Of a stretch of DNA of 64,000 nucleotides, positions 1 to 9,285 are shown in pieces (the stretch's first letter is position 1; every line of letters begins with the position of its first letter). The DNA comes from Methanosarcina sp. Ant1 (GTDB lineage: Archaea > Halobacteriota > Methanosarcinia > Methanosarcinales > Methanosarcinaceae). The stretch lies in assembly GCA_001714685.2 (NCBI GenBank), contig MDTP02000005.1, forward strand, positions 1 to 64,000, written 5' to 3'. The position numbers and the translations under genes were made by a program. The notes under the pieces were generated by a model that made no database searches, was not told the origin of the DNA, and saw nothing but the letters and a program-made list of their open reading frames with translations.

Positions 1-126
1 TCTCTGGCTCAACTAATCAGAGAAAAAAGTACATTGAATTGAAAATCAAGGTTTTCCGCTTAACTTGAAGAGGATACCATTTTCCCTTTATCGATAGCCG
101 GGGAAAGTAACCCGGAGTGATTTCTA

Positions 127-555
127 ATGATTTGTTTTACGAAGTACCACCCCCGATCCAATACCTATGTGATTGAAAAAAGAGCTTTTTTTGAGGAGGA
201 TCTTGTTCTGGACGGCAATGTAATTGTCGGGCAGGAGGTTAAGTTATGGAGAAACCTTATCGTGACTGGCAAGCTTGAACTCGGGAAAGGTTCGCTTGTT
301 CAGGGCAATGTGAAAGCCGAAAGTGCTCTTGTCTGTGCAGCAGCAAAAATTATGGGAAATATCGAGACAGTATCCGAACTTGTCCTTCTCGATAGAGCTA
401 GTGTAAATTCCGCGGTCTGCCAGGGAGATATTCGCGCCAGGCCGGGATGTACTATCGGCTCTGTAAAAGCAGGAGGGACTCTCGAGCTTGTAGGAAAGGT
501 TACTGTAAAGAGAGTAGAACCATTAACAAAAGTGATTATCCGGGCCGAAAATTGA
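127..555 (+). CDS. Bactofilin-like polymer-forming protein
   Basis: A 142-residue protein made almost entirely of short beta-strand repeats with alternating hydrophobic residues and regularly placed glycines (for example VIVTGKLELGKGSLVQGNV and GDIRARPGCTIGSVKAGG). This is the signature of a right-handed beta-helix of the bactofilin/polymer-forming family. Such proteins form filaments or scaffolds at the membrane; the archaeal role is unknown. There is no signal peptide or membrane segment. An SD-like CGGAGTGAT lies just upstream of the ATG. The gene converges on the ABC transporter operon, with 44 nt between the stops. The fold is fairly sure, the function is not. Confidence 0.7.
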   Translation: MICFTKYHPRSNTYVIEKRAFFEEDLVLDGNVIVGQEVKLWRNLIVTGKLELGKGSLVQGNVKAESALVCAAAKIMGNIETVSELVLLDRASVNSAVCQGDIRARPGCTIGSVKAGGTLELVGKVTVKRVEPLTKVIIRAEN

Positions 556-599
556 CTTAGGCTCGTTCATGATTTTAGTCTCTATTTTCCCTCTGCAAT

Positions 600-1364
600 T
601 CACTTTTTGAACCTTTCTTCTTCCAGAAGTTTTAGAACATAATCTCTTAAACGGTTAGCTTCGGGACCCGTCCGACATCGTGGCCTGGGCAGATCTATAT
701 TTACAATCTCCTTTATCCTTCCTGGTCTTGAGGTCATGACCACTACCCTGTCCGAGAGAAAAACCGCCTCATCTACGCTGTGGGTCACAAAGAGGAAAGT
801 CACATGTTTTTGGTCCCATATTTTCAGGAGTTCGTCCTGAAGGATATTTCGAGTCTGAGCATCGAGGGCTCCAAAAGGCTCGTCCATGAGGAGGACTTCG
901 GGCTCATTGGCAAGGGCTCTTGCAATGGCTGCTCGCTGCTGCATGCCTCCAGATAGTTCATATGGATAGCTATTTTTGAACTGCTCCAGGCCCACAAGAT
1001 CTATATATTTCTCCACCTGCTTCCTGGCTTCAACTTTCTGAATTCCCTGCATTTCGAGCCCAAAGGTGATATTATCGATAACAGTTCTCCAGGGAAATAG
1101 TGAATATTGCTGGAAGACCATGCCTCTTTTAGGATCCGGGCCGACTATAGGAACCCCATTGAGCGTTATTTCTCCAGAGGTAAGGGTTTCAAGCCCTGCA
1201 GCTATACGGAGCAGAGTGGTCTTTCCGCAGCCAGACGGTCCCAGAAGGCAGATGAACTCCCCGTCCTCAACATCAAAGCTTACGTTGTGTAGAGCCTCTG
1301 TTCCGGACCCATCTTCTTTTTTCGTAAAGATTCGTGAAACATTTTTTACGTTTACTCTGCCCAT
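600..1364 (-). CDS. ABC transporter ATP-binding protein, nitrate/sulfonate/taurine family
   Basis: Full-length (254 aa) nucleotide-binding subunit. Visible motifs are Walker A GPSGCGKTT (residues 42-50), signature LSGGMQQR (about 138-145), Walker B LLMDEPFGALD (about 159-169) and the H-loop in FVTHSVDEA. It resembles SsuB/TauB/NrtD, which energise uptake of sulfonates, taurine, nitrate or thiamine precursors. It is the last gene of a three-gene minus-strand operon: its start sits 1 nt after the permease stop, implying translational coupling. The substrate cannot be read from the sequence. Confidence 0.92.
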   Translation of the reverse strand: MGRVNVKNVSRIFTKKEDGSGTEALHNVSFDVEDGEFICLLGPSGCGKTTLLRIAAGLETLTSGEITLNGVPIVGPDPKRGMVFQQYSLFPWRTVIDNITFGLEMQGIQKVEARKQVEKYIDLVGLEQFKNSYPYELSGGMQQRAAIARALANEPEVLLMDEPFGALDAQTRNILQDELLKIWDQKHVTFLFVTHSVDEAVFLSDRVVVMTSRPGRIKEIVNIDLPRPRCRTGPEANRLRDYVLKLLEEERFKK

Positions 1365-1365
1365 T

Positions 1366-2154
1366 TTATATCACAGTTCCTGCCTTCCATCTCAGTAATT
1401 TTGCATCTACATAGTATCTGAAGAAGCGATCGATGAGAAGGCCTACGAATCCGAGCAGGAGCATATAAACGAGTACAAAATCCATCCTGTGCAGATAATA
1501 GTTGTGCCAGATCTGGTACCCAAGTCCCCTGTTGCTGACCCCGAACATTTCTGCAGCAACAAGGCACATCCAGCCTACACCCATGGCAACCCTGATTCCT
1601 GCAACTATTGAAGGCATGGCTGAGGGGATAGCAATGAAACGTATGAGATCTATATTTTGGGTACAGCCAAGGACCTTTGCCGCTTCAACATAAACTTTTG
1701 GGATATTTTTAAAACCTGTATAGGTATTGATAACAATAGGAAAGATCATTCCTACAAACACAACGAAACCTGCAGCTTGATGCGTAAGCCCAAACCATAC
1801 GATTGCAAATGGAATCCAGGCAAGAGGAGGAATCGGACGCAGTATCTCGATTATAGGGTCAATTGCCCTATCTGCTTTTTTGAACCATCCCATAGATATT
1901 CCAAGGGGAATTCCAATTACAAAAGCAGCAACAATGCCGATTGAAAAGTGAAGTAGACTTGTCAATATATCCGTAAAAATTAGCCCGCTTTTGACGATGG
2001 CGAAGAAAGAGATTATAACATCATAAAAACTAGGCAGAAGAAATTTGTTGTGCACGACTCTATCTGCTACAATCTGCCATATCGCGACTGCGGCTATGAG
2101 AGACAATGCTTCAATACCTTTTTCTTCTATTGTTTTTATAAAACTCATTTTCAT
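1366..2154 (-). CDS. ABC transporter permease, SsuC/TauC type
   Basis: A 262-residue inner-membrane permease with about six hydrophobic helices. The coupling-loop EAA motif is visible as VEAAKVLGCTQ...IPSAMPSIVAGIRVAMG (about 157-195). It pairs with the downstream ATPase and the upstream lipoprotein as a type I importer. The start ATGAAAATG offers two in-frame ATGs; the first is used here. The gap to the binding-protein gene upstream is about 140 nt, so transcription may continue from the same promoter with partial termination. Confidence 0.92.
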   Translation of the reverse strand: MKMSFIKTIEEKGIEALSLIAAVAIWQIVADRVVHNKFLLPSFYDVIISFFAIVKSGLIFTDILTSLLHFSIGIVAAFVIGIPLGISMGWFKKADRAIDPIIEILRPIPPLAWIPFAIVWFGLTHQAAGFVVFVGMIFPIVINTYTGFKNIPKVYVEAAKVLGCTQNIDLIRFIAIPSAMPSIVAGIRVAMGVGWMCLVAAEMFGVSNRGLGYQIWHNYYLHRMDFVLVYMLLLGFVGLLIDRFFRYYVDAKLLRWKAGTVI

Positions 2155-2293
2155 ATCTAACTAAAAGAATTCTTACTTTTTTATCTTTCCGGCAGAATTC
2201 GTTTTTCAGAAAAATAAGGGTTCAAATTGCCCTTCTGAAAACAGAGGCATTTGAACACTTTGTTTAAATTTCTATTTGCTATTTACTCCTGAT

Positions 2294-3319
2294 TTATTTT
2301 CCACTGATAACTTTATCATAGAAGCTTGTATCAAAGATTTCTTCTTTTGTCAGAGGTTTCTTGATGTACCCAAGATCAGACTGAATTTTTGAGTAATTGA
2401 GAGTTGAGTTTTCAATCAGTGCTGGATCTGTAATCCAGGCTCCATCCCATTCCTTAAGAGATGCCCTTACAGTTTCAAGATCCTCTGTAGTTTTATTTGA
2501 ATAAATCTTAGCGGCTTCATCCACATTCGCCTTGTTGTATTCGGTCGCCTTAATGTGTGTCTTTACAATCTGCTCCACAATATCCGGGTGCTCCCTAATA
2601 AGTTTCCCGCTTACTAAGAGTACACAGCAGGCATGGTTTGGTTCCATCTGTCCGGATTGTACGATTATACGCCCGTTACCCTGCCTTTCAATAGACGTAG
2701 GGGAAGGGTGAGGCAGGAAGACAGCATCGACCTTTTTGGCTGAAATAGCGGTAGCAGCGTCTCCACCGGTCATTCCAAGTATTGTTACATCTTTTTCAGG
2801 GTCAAGTCCGTTTTCCTTGAGCCACTCTCTGAGCAGGGTATCCTGAATTGTTCCTGATTGGTAGGTAGCGATTTTAAGCCCCTTTAAGTCTTTAGGGTTT
2901 TCATACTTGTATTCGGGCCTGAGGACAAGACTTGAGCCATTTATCTGTACAGGCTCAACAATCTTTGCATCAAGACCCTGGCTGAGAGCGGGAATCACAG
3001 GGGCTGCCCCAACGTAAGCAACATCCAAATCTCCAGCCATCATAGCCTGCATTTCAGGAGCTCCTGTCGGGAACACATTATCTTTGATATTCTTGACTCC
3101 ATAAGGTGCAAGATCTTCTTTCCACCATCCTTTTTCTGCTGCAGTCATATATGCAATCTGGTGGGTACTTGGCTGATAGCCAAATCTCAGTTCGGTAATT
3201 GCAGACGCTTCCTTAGCTCCACTTTCATTAGTGGATACGTTTCCTTTATTGGATGCGCAACCGGATACGAAGACAGATGCGACCAGCAATAAAGCAAGTA
3301 TAATGCCTAGTTTTTTCAA
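2294..3319 (-). CDS. Substrate-binding lipoprotein of NMT1/SsuA-type ABC importer
   Basis: A 341-residue extracytoplasmic binding protein. It has a lipoprotein signal (hydrophobic residues 5-19, lipobox FVSGC, Cys21) followed by a Ser/Asn-rich linker. The body resembles NMT1/SsuA-like proteins (LRFGYQPSTHQIAYMTAAEKG near the N-terminus, DLDVAYVGAAPVIPAL about 97-112). This family binds sulfonates, nitrate, riboflavin or pyrimidine precursors, and specificity is not predictable here. First gene of the importer operon. A minus-strand TATA-like element (about 3558-3575) implies a leader of roughly 200 nt, and the divergent regulator gene may control it. Confidence 0.9.
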   Translation of the reverse strand: MKKLGIILALLLVASVFVSGCASNKGNVSTNESGAKEASAITELRFGYQPSTHQIAYMTAAEKGWWKEDLAPYGVKNIKDNVFPTGAPEMQAMMAGDLDVAYVGAAPVIPALSQGLDAKIVEPVQINGSSLVLRPEYKYENPKDLKGLKIATYQSGTIQDTLLREWLKENGLDPEKDVTILGMTGGDAATAISAKKVDAVFLPHPSPTSIERQGNGRIIVQSGQMEPNHACCVLLVSGKLIREHPDIVEQIVKTHIKATEYNKANVDEAAKIYSNKTTEDLETVRASLKEWDGAWITDPALIENSTLNYSKIQSDLGYIKKPLTKEEIFDTSFYDKVISGK

Positions 3320-3599
3320 AGCTTCACCTCAATATCTCTATAACTGATAATAATCCCTATAATTAGTAACAGTAGTAACTTTCACTATCTTAATAACGTC
3401 TTCTGAAATAGGACTTTCTTAAGGAAAATCCACAGGCTTTTCCATTCACCTTCTATCATTTTTTGTAAACTCTTTTTTTAAAAAGCCATCTAATCATTCA
3501 AAGAAGAAATCCAGTGAAAATAAAAAGCATATACCTTAAAGCGTTACTATTTTTTGAAATTTACTATATATACTTTCTCAAAGGTTTCTTGATTCTATC

Positions 3600-3621
3600 C
3601 CAAATGTATTAATACATTTGG
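3600..3621. promoter_or_regulatory. Perfect 22-bp palindrome, candidate operator
   Basis: The half-site CCAAATGTATT is followed directly by its exact reverse complement. It lies in the 384-bp divergent spacer between the binding-protein gene and the HTH regulator gene, beside a minus-strand TATA-like stretch (about 3558-3575) and about 45 bp upstream of a plus-strand TATA-like AAATATTTATAT. A dimeric regulator could control both directions from here. Function is inferred from position and symmetry. Confidence 0.55.
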
Positions 3622-3712
3622 ACATATTTCTCATTTAGGACTAAAACTCCTGTGAAATGTAAATATTTATATCTATCGACTGTTTTTCACAGGATTTCAG
3701 AGGTTGAATTTT

Positions 3713-4234
3713 ATGAATGCTGCAGATAAGGTTATCAAATCCGCTTTCGAATCCGATGAGGTATTTCAAAAAACATTTTCGACTGTGATTAAGGAGGATC
3801 TTAACCTCACTGCCGTGGATTTTGCCAAAAAAGCAAATATCCCCCCAAGTACCCTCTATAAGATCCTTTCAGGCAACCGGGATCCGAATATCAAAACCCT
3901 CCGCCAGATCGTGAAAACTATCCGTGAAATCAAGCAATCAGATAGTGGAGATTTTATCGCTGTAATTGCAGCTCGCTCAGTACTTGATAATATTGTAGAA
4001 ACGAAGAAAAAGATCGCTGGCAGGCTGGTCACAATAAGGGAATACTCAGCAACCTCAATGGAAGAAGCAATAATAGCAGCCGTTAACGCTGAAAGAGACG
4101 GAGCTAAGGCTCTGGTCTGTGCTCCCATAGTAAGTCCGACTGTGGAAAAAATTCTGAATATTCCTGTTACAACTATTATTCCAAAAAACAGCCTTATAGA
4201 TGCTATCGAACTTGCGCTCAAAAAGATGGAGTAA
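3713..4234 (+). CDS. XRE-type HTH transcriptional regulator with PrpR-N-like sensor domain
   Basis: A 173-residue protein when started at the ATG preceded by AGAGGTTG; a TTG three codons upstream is less likely. Residues about 30-65 form a helix-turn-helix (AVDFAKKANIPPSTLYKILSG). The C-terminal ~100 residues (FIAVIAARSVLDNI..., ARDGAKALVCAPIV) resemble the effector domain of PrpR-type sensors, although no ligand is evident. It is divergent from the ABC importer with a palindrome between them, so autoregulation and control of the importer is a reasonable inference. A hairpin follows the stop. Confidence 0.75.
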   Translation: MNAADKVIKSAFESDEVFQKTFSTVIKEDLNLTAVDFAKKANIPPSTLYKILSGNRDPNIKTLRQIVKTIREIKQSDSGDFIAVIAARSVLDNIVETKKKIAGRLVTIREYSATSMEEAIIAAVNAERDGAKALVCAPIVSPTVEKILNIPVTTIIPKNSLIDAIELALKKME

Positions 4235-4258
4235 AACTTAGATAAATCAAAAGAAAAC

Positions 4259-4278
4259 CCGCGTTTTGATTAACGCGG
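4259..4278. terminator. Hairpin between convergent genes
   Basis: Stem CCGCGTT / AACGCGG with a 6-nt loop lies 25 nt after the regulator stop, followed by an AT-rich run. The surface-protein gene converges from the other side, so the hairpin could serve both. Confidence 0.5.
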
Positions 4279-4333
4279 AAATTATATGTTTTTATTCTTT
4301 TTTGTTTTCGCTTTGTTCAGTTTCCTGTTGTTT

Positions 4334-7300
4334 TTACTTTTTTGGCTTTATAGAGTTAATAAGCTCCTGTACTTTTTCCTGCAGCATTGACATATCCCCA
4401 CCGCCCTTGGTAAAGAAGTAAGCAGCTCCGCCGATTATTAACAGGACAACAGCTCCAAGAGCGTAAAGTAGCAAAGAAGACTTTTCTTTTACCGTGTAGG
4501 TGGCGGTCTGTCCTCCTAATTCTACCTTATATGTTCCTGGCACTTCTTCACCATGCTCAAAGTTTACAGTTGTATTGTTTCCAACGTCAAGGGAAACTTC
4601 CTTTGAGTCAGTTACGTTTCCGTTCACAGACAGTGTTGCATTATATTTTCCCGCAGCATTGCCTGTGTTCTCGACATTAGCTGAGATTGTTGTATTCTTT
4701 CCGGCACTTACTTCTATAGGGTCAACTGCCAGGTTGGAAACCTTGAAGATAGCTTCAAAGTCTTTCACTTTTACGTTAATGGTTTTATTATTGAAGCTTT
4801 CCTTGGCAGCAATAACCTTAATTGTACCATTTTTCTCTGTCTTGTATGTAATTTTTCCATCGGATCCGGTTTCTCCAAGGGCTTTGCCATCGATTGAGAC
4901 ATTTACACCCTCGATCGGATCTCCTCCAATCTTTTTTAAGGTTCCGATAGTGATGTTGTCCCCTATGTATACTGTTTCAGGAGAGACACTGAGGATCATC
5001 TCCTCTTTCGGAGGGATAACAGTGACATCTTTGTTTACAGTTGTATATCCTTCCTTTTCTGCAGTTAACCTTAGGGTTCCTTTATTTTCTGCAGTGTACT
5101 GAACGGTCCCATTCGCAGAGGTTTTGCCTGTACTGTTTGTGTTAACCTTTACAGTCACACCTTCTACCGGGCTTCCACTTGCAGTCACTGTAATATCAAA
5201 AGTATTGCCTACGATGATCTCATCAGGAACAGTTATGTTCAGTCCATTGGCTGTACCTCCGCTTCCAACCGTCACGAAGGGATAGAACCTGAGGATGTCG
5301 GCATCAGCGGTCTTGAAACTGACATTATTCATGACCTCGGTGGTTTCACCTTTGTCAAGCCCGATATCGTCACTGTTTTTCATTGTGATGCCGCTATCAG
5401 AGACGCTGGTAACCTCCATCTTGCCAAAGGTATCTCCATCGTTGATTCCAGTGTAATCATCCGAGATCTGGAAGATGCCCTGTACGAAGACAGCAGAGGT
5501 CTCAGTACCTGAAAAAACTGTGCCGAAATGGACTATAATAAGAGGTATGTCCGTAGCTTTGCCAACGTCTGTTTTGTAAACATAGTCCTTACCAGCAGAA
5601 ACGAAGCCATCGTCCACAACTTTTCCGTCCTTTTCTAGCTGGATCCAGACACTATTCCCATTGACATCAACTTCCTTGATGCTCAAAGAATAACCGTTTT
5701 CAAGGGCAAGGGCAGAACCTGAGGACATAGACTCTTTGTCATCGCTGTCTATAAGGACTTTGGAAAGAATATTATTCGAGAGAAGACTTACTCGGTCAAC
5801 TTCTCCGTTGACAGCCCCGTCAGGATACCCTGCAAAGTACTTGTCCGCCATAAACCCGACAACTGTGAAATTGCCCCAATTACTATGTTCGAACTTGACA
5901 GCTTGTGGTGAGGACTGATAGACCAGTTTATCTGAAGGTATGTCACTACCGTCAAGTTGTTCGACTTTCAGCTCTTCGGTTCCTATTCCTTCATCGATAT
6001 TATAGTAGAATCCTTCGAAGTTAAAGGGAGTCCATATAGGAAGAGAATTTCCATTTACACTTTTATCGTATACAGTCCCGCGCAGTTCGTAATTACCGGC
6101 TTCTGAGGTGTCCACAATAGGGGAAAAACGCAGTTTACTGTCATCGGCAACCTGTATCTTTATTTTGCCCATAAGGTCAATTGTCTCCCCCTTATCAAGC
6201 CCGACACTGTCAGTGTTTTCCATTTTTATTTCACTGCTGCTGATGGATTTTACTTCCATTTCCCCAAAGGTGTCGCCATTTTTGACTTCTACATAGTTGC
6301 CCGATATCTGGAAGAGACCCTGTACGAAGACAGCAGAGGTTTCGCTTCCTGAAAAAACTGTGCCGAAATGAATTATAATGAGGGGTACATCCGTAGCTTT
6401 GCCAAGGTCAGCTTTGTAGACGTAGTCACCACCCGACGAAATGAAACCATCGTCTACCACTTTTCCGTCCTTTTCTAGCTGGATCCAGACACTGTTCCCG
6501 TTAACATCGACTTCCTTGATGCTCATAGAATAACCCTCGTCAAGAACAAGGGAATCTCCAGAACTCACTGATTTTTTATCGTCACTGTCGATTAGGATCT
6601 TGGAAAGGATACCGTCGGAAATCGGGCTTACGTCGTCCCCTATAACTGTGGAATTTTGTTTGCTATAACCTCCAAAGTATTTCTCTGCCATGAACCCTAT
6701 TATCTGGTACGAACCCCAGCTATTGTGTTCAAATTTAGTTTCAGTAGGTCTTGTAACGTACTCGACGTTCCCTGATTTTATGCTTCTCCCTATATCAGTG
6801 ATGGTCATCTCTTCTGAGGATACTCCAGAGTCGAGGTCATAATAGAAGCCTGAGAAACTTTGGGCGTCCCATGTGTATGTAGTAGGCATATTCTGGCTTT
6901 CATCCCAGATCCTGTTTCCAGTTGAATTGTCTGCGGACTTGGCGTTAACAGTCCATGTCCAAGATTTCGGTTCTGCGGTTTCGTTTTTTGCATTTCGTGC
7001 TTCAACTTTAATTGTGTGCGTGCCCTGAGTTGCAGAACTATTAGTATATGATGACTGAGTTACCGAATTATCTGTTTTAACAGAGGTGCCGTCAAGAGAC
7101 CATACAACATCCGAAGTCTGGCTCACAGTAGCAGTGAATGTTTTTGCTTCTCCTATATTAGTACTAACACTCGACGATGAAGGGTCAGATAAGGTTATCA
7201 CTGGAAATCCTGTTGTACCTACCACATCCCATCTCGTTATTTGCCCTACTCCTTCTATGGCAGCCGTCACCTGATACGAACCCGACTGAATGACATGATT

Positions 7301-7543
7301 AAGAGTTGCAATATTGCCGCTATCAGTTTGTGTTGTTGTCTGATTCCCATTTTCAGTCCATGTGACAGTTGCTGTTTCATTTAAGGGAATAGTGAAAGGT
7401 TGAGTTGCACCAACTGTCCCTGTAACAACAGTAGAGTTCGAGGGCGATATAACTCCATTTATACTTGGAACTGCAGTCGCAGCTCCGCAGAATAGCCCTA
7501 AAACCAGAAATGCTGTAAATATTTGTAAAATAGCTCTCTTCAT
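4334..7543 (-). CDS. Large S-layer-type surface protein with duplicated S-layer domain
   Basis: A 1069-residue exported protein. Order: signal peptide (1-24, ending GAATA); two Ig-like regions (about 27-200); two tandem S-layer domains of the Methanosarcina family (DUF1608; about 210-475 and 488-765); two Ig/carboxypeptidase-regulatory-like domains (about 780-950); a CARDB-like domain (about 955-1030); one membrane helix (LLLYALGAVVLLIIGGAAYFF); and a short lysine-rich tail. The two S-layer domains are close copies, sharing stretches such as SIKEVDVNGNSVWIQLEKDG. N-glycosylation sequons are frequent. As I recall, the main Methanosarcina S-layer protein is about 670 aa, so this looks like a longer accessory paralogue. 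Single gene. Confidence 0.88.
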   Translation of the reverse strand: MKRAILQIFTAFLVLGLFCGAATAVPSINGVISPSNSTVVTGTVGATQPFTIPLNETATVTWTENGNQTTTQTDSGNIATLNHVIQSGSYQVTAAIEGVGQITRWDVVGTTGFPVITLSDPSSSSVSTNIGEAKTFTATVSQTSDVVWSLDGTSVKTDNSVTQSSYTNSSATQGTHTIKVEARNAKNETAEPKSWTWTVNAKSADNSTGNRIWDESQNMPTTYTWDAQSFSGFYYDLDSGVSSEEMTITDIGRSIKSGNVEYVTRPTETKFEHNSWGSYQIIGFMAEKYFGGYSKQNSTVIGDDVSPISDGILSKILIDSDDKKSVSSGDSLVLDEGYSMSIKEVDVNGNSVWIQLEKDGKVVDDGFISSGGDYVYKADLGKATDVPLIIIHFGTVFSGSETSAVFVQGLFQISGNYVEVKNGDTFGEMEVKSISSSEIKMENTDSVGLDKGETIDLMGKIKIQVADDSKLRFSPIVDTSEAGNYELRGTVYDKSVNGNSLPIWTPFNFEGFYYNIDEGIGTEELKVEQLDGSDIPSDKLVYQSSPQAVKFEHSNWGNFTVVGFMADKYFAGYPDGAVNGEVDRVSLLSNNILSKVLIDSDDKESMSSGSALALENGYSLSIKEVDVNGNSVWIQLEKDGKVVDDGFVSAGKDYVYKTDVGKATDIPLIIVHFGTVFSGTETSAVFVQGIFQISDDYTGINDGDTFGKMEVTSVSDSGITMKNSDDIGLDKGETTEVMNNVSFKTADADILRFYPFVTVGSGGTANGLNITVPDEIIVGNTFDITVTASGSPVEGVTVKVNTNSTGKTSANGTVQYTAENKGTLRLTAEKEGYTTVNKDVTVIPPKEEMILSVSPETVYIGDNITIGTLKKIGGDPIEGVNVSIDGKALGETGSDGKITYKTEKNGTIKVIAAKESFNNKTINVKVKDFEAIFKVSNLAVDPIEVSAGKNTTISANVENTGNAAGKYNATLSVNGNVTDSKEVSLDVGNNTTVNFEHGEEVPGTYKVELGGQTATYTVKEKSSLLLYALGAVVLLIIGGAAYFFTKGGGDMSMLQEKVQELINSIKPKK

Positions 7544-7715
7544 GTTTTATCCTTCTGAACCTTGTGCATAAATTAGATCTTTTAACTTTTATGCTAGACT
7601 TCTTTAAATCTACTCCAATTTGGTGATATGTGCAGAGTTTCCCAATCAATAATTCTTACTTCTCTCTACTCAAGTTTTGACTTGGGGGTTAAGTTAGTTT
7701 AAATCGGAAAATTTA

Positions 7716-8726
7716 TCAACGGTATTCAGCTTTTAGCTGCTGGTATCCCCGCTGTTCTATTGTTGTCAGCCTGCATCCAGGGGATTCAAGCACAATGCCT
7801 GCTTCATACTTTGTGCATTCTCCTATAACGGTTAAGTTACATATATTTTGTACTTTTTTCATCTGCTGGGGGTCAATTGTAATAAGAAGTTCAAAGTCTC
7901 CACCTGTGTAAAGGGAAAGTTCCAGCATTTCTTCATAACCTGAAACAAATTCCCTGACTTCCTTAAGAATAGGAAGGGTACTTTCCCGGATTCTGAAGCC
8001 CACATGACTTTCCCTGGCAAGGTCATAAAGGGACATGGCAAGGCCGTCGCTTGTATCCATCATGGATGTAACCGCCCCGGATTCAGCCAATATCCGGGCT
8101 TCTTTTGTGCGGGGGATAGGTTCGAAAAGAGTTTTGAGGACCTCTTCACTTACTGGCTTTTTAGATTGAAGAGCCTCAAGAGCGGCTCCTGCAGAGCCTG
8201 TATGTCCTGTAATACAGACAATGTCTCCTGGTTTTGCTCCACGGCGGAGAAGGAGCTGGCTTTTTCTTACCCTGCCCAGCGCTGTCCCTGTAACTGTCAG
8301 TTCTGCATGGGTATCAAGATCTCCTCCGATAATTGAAGTTCCGCAGAATTCGGCACATGCCTGCATGCCTTTTGCAAGTTCTTCGACAAAAACAATATCA
8401 GTATCCGCAGGCATGCCGATTGCCATAAGGAGCCCGGTAGGTTCTGCACCCATGGCTGCTATATCACTCAGGTTCACGGCCGCAGACATCCAGCCCATCT
8501 GCCAGGGTGTCATTTCTACTGGAAAATCTGTGGTTCTGTGCAGCATATCTGTGGTAACAACAAGGCAGTCTTCGCCATTCAGATCAATAACGGCACAGTC
8601 ATCTGAACCCGCACCTATGAGGATTCCTTTCTGTCCGCTCTCCTTGCCCCCCTGGGCTTTGAAAATCTCAGATAAGCGAGAGATTAAAGCGCGCTCTCCG
8701 ACCGAAGATACTTTTGTTTCTTTCAT
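7716..8726 (-). CDS. thiL: Thiamine-monophosphate kinase
   Basis: A 336-residue ThiL that phosphorylates thiamine monophosphate to thiamine diphosphate. Family landmarks are the N-terminal GERALISRLSEIF, the acidic GAGSDDCAVIDL (about 38-49), the metal site VVTTDMLHRTTDFP (about 57-70), INLSDIAAMGA-like NLSDIAAMGA (about 90-99) and MMDTSDGLAMSLYDLA (about 217-232). Length is normal for the family. It is monocistronic; a minus-strand TATA-like ATCTATATAA (8761-8770) and the palindrome AGTTATAACT (8741-8750) lie upstream. The product cofactor would serve 2-oxoacid enzymes, including the decarboxylase at 61.7 kb. Confidence 0.93.
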   Translation of the reverse strand: MKETKVSSVGERALISRLSEIFKAQGGKESGQKGILIGAGSDDCAVIDLNGEDCLVVTTDMLHRTTDFPVEMTPWQMGWMSAAVNLSDIAAMGAEPTGLLMAIGMPADTDIVFVEELAKGMQACAEFCGTSIIGGDLDTHAELTVTGTALGRVRKSQLLLRRGAKPGDIVCITGHTGSAGAALEALQSKKPVSEEVLKTLFEPIPRTKEARILAESGAVTSMMDTSDGLAMSLYDLARESHVGFRIRESTLPILKEVREFVSGYEEMLELSLYTGGDFELLITIDPQQMKKVQNICNLTVIGECTKYEAGIVLESPGCRLTTIEQRGYQQLKAEYR

Positions 8727-8740
8727 GGTCTTATTCTGGA

Positions 8741-8770
8741 AGTTATAACTTTTACTTTCTTTATATAGAT
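8741..8770 (-). promoter_or_regulatory. thiL promoter region
   Basis: TATA-like ATCTATATAA on the minus strand is about 35 nt upstream of the thiL ATG. The 10-bp palindrome AGTTATAACT lies between it and the start. This would give a very short leader. Confidence 0.4.
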
Positions 8771-9059
8771 ACTCGCCCTTATCCGGGCTGAAATGGACTG
8801 AGTTTCTCTCCTTTATTTAATTTTTGTAATTTTCCAGTATTACATAAAATTTGGTAGTATCAATAGAGGAGTTATCATATTCAGCGGGATTACTATGGCA
8901 AAATTCTGACACCGATTCACGAATATTGAGCGAATAAATTTCCTCCCCTGTGTTTCACTTGTGTCTTCTGTCTCTTGAATGTACTGTGTCTTTCATCTTT
9001 GGATGTATAAGACTTTTGTAAACTTCAAATTCATTTGAACTTAAAACCATTTTTCTGTA

Positions 9060-9200
9060 AAAAACCTGAGAAAGGGAAGTATTGAAAACTTAAACAGGAA
9101 TTGAAAAGAGAAGTTGAAAAAAGAAACTGAAAGAGAGATTGGAAAGAGAAACTGGGAAAAAGGAACTGAAAAAAATTGGAAAAAGGAAAACTGATTAAAG
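9060..9200. repeat. Purine-rich degenerate microrepeat tract
   Basis: About 140 bp of almost pure A/G on the plus strand, made of imperfect 12-15-nt units of the form AA(C/T)TGAAAAGAG. A short inverted repeat TTCAAAT-TC-ATTTGAA precedes it (9024-9039). It lies in the 537-bp spacer between the end of nrdG and the start of thiL. A minus-strand transcript would be U/C-rich here, which could terminate the nrd operon. The 63-codon open frame on the minus strand is pure Phe/Leu/Ser repeat and is not counted as a gene. Confidence 0.6.
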
Positions 9201-9285
9201 TTTTTCTGATAGACGTAGACAAAAACGCAAGAAAGATATCGATATTGCTTCGGATGGTATAGATAGTATCAGATATTTCTCGACG

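Noticed and set aside
4500-5102. 200-codon open frame opposite the S-layer gene
   Set aside because: Antisense shadow of repetitive Thr/Val-rich coding sequence; no SD or family resemblance.
9031-9222. 63-codon open frame of Phe/Leu/Ser repeats
   Set aside because: Produced by the pyrimidine-rich microrepeat tract; composition explains it.
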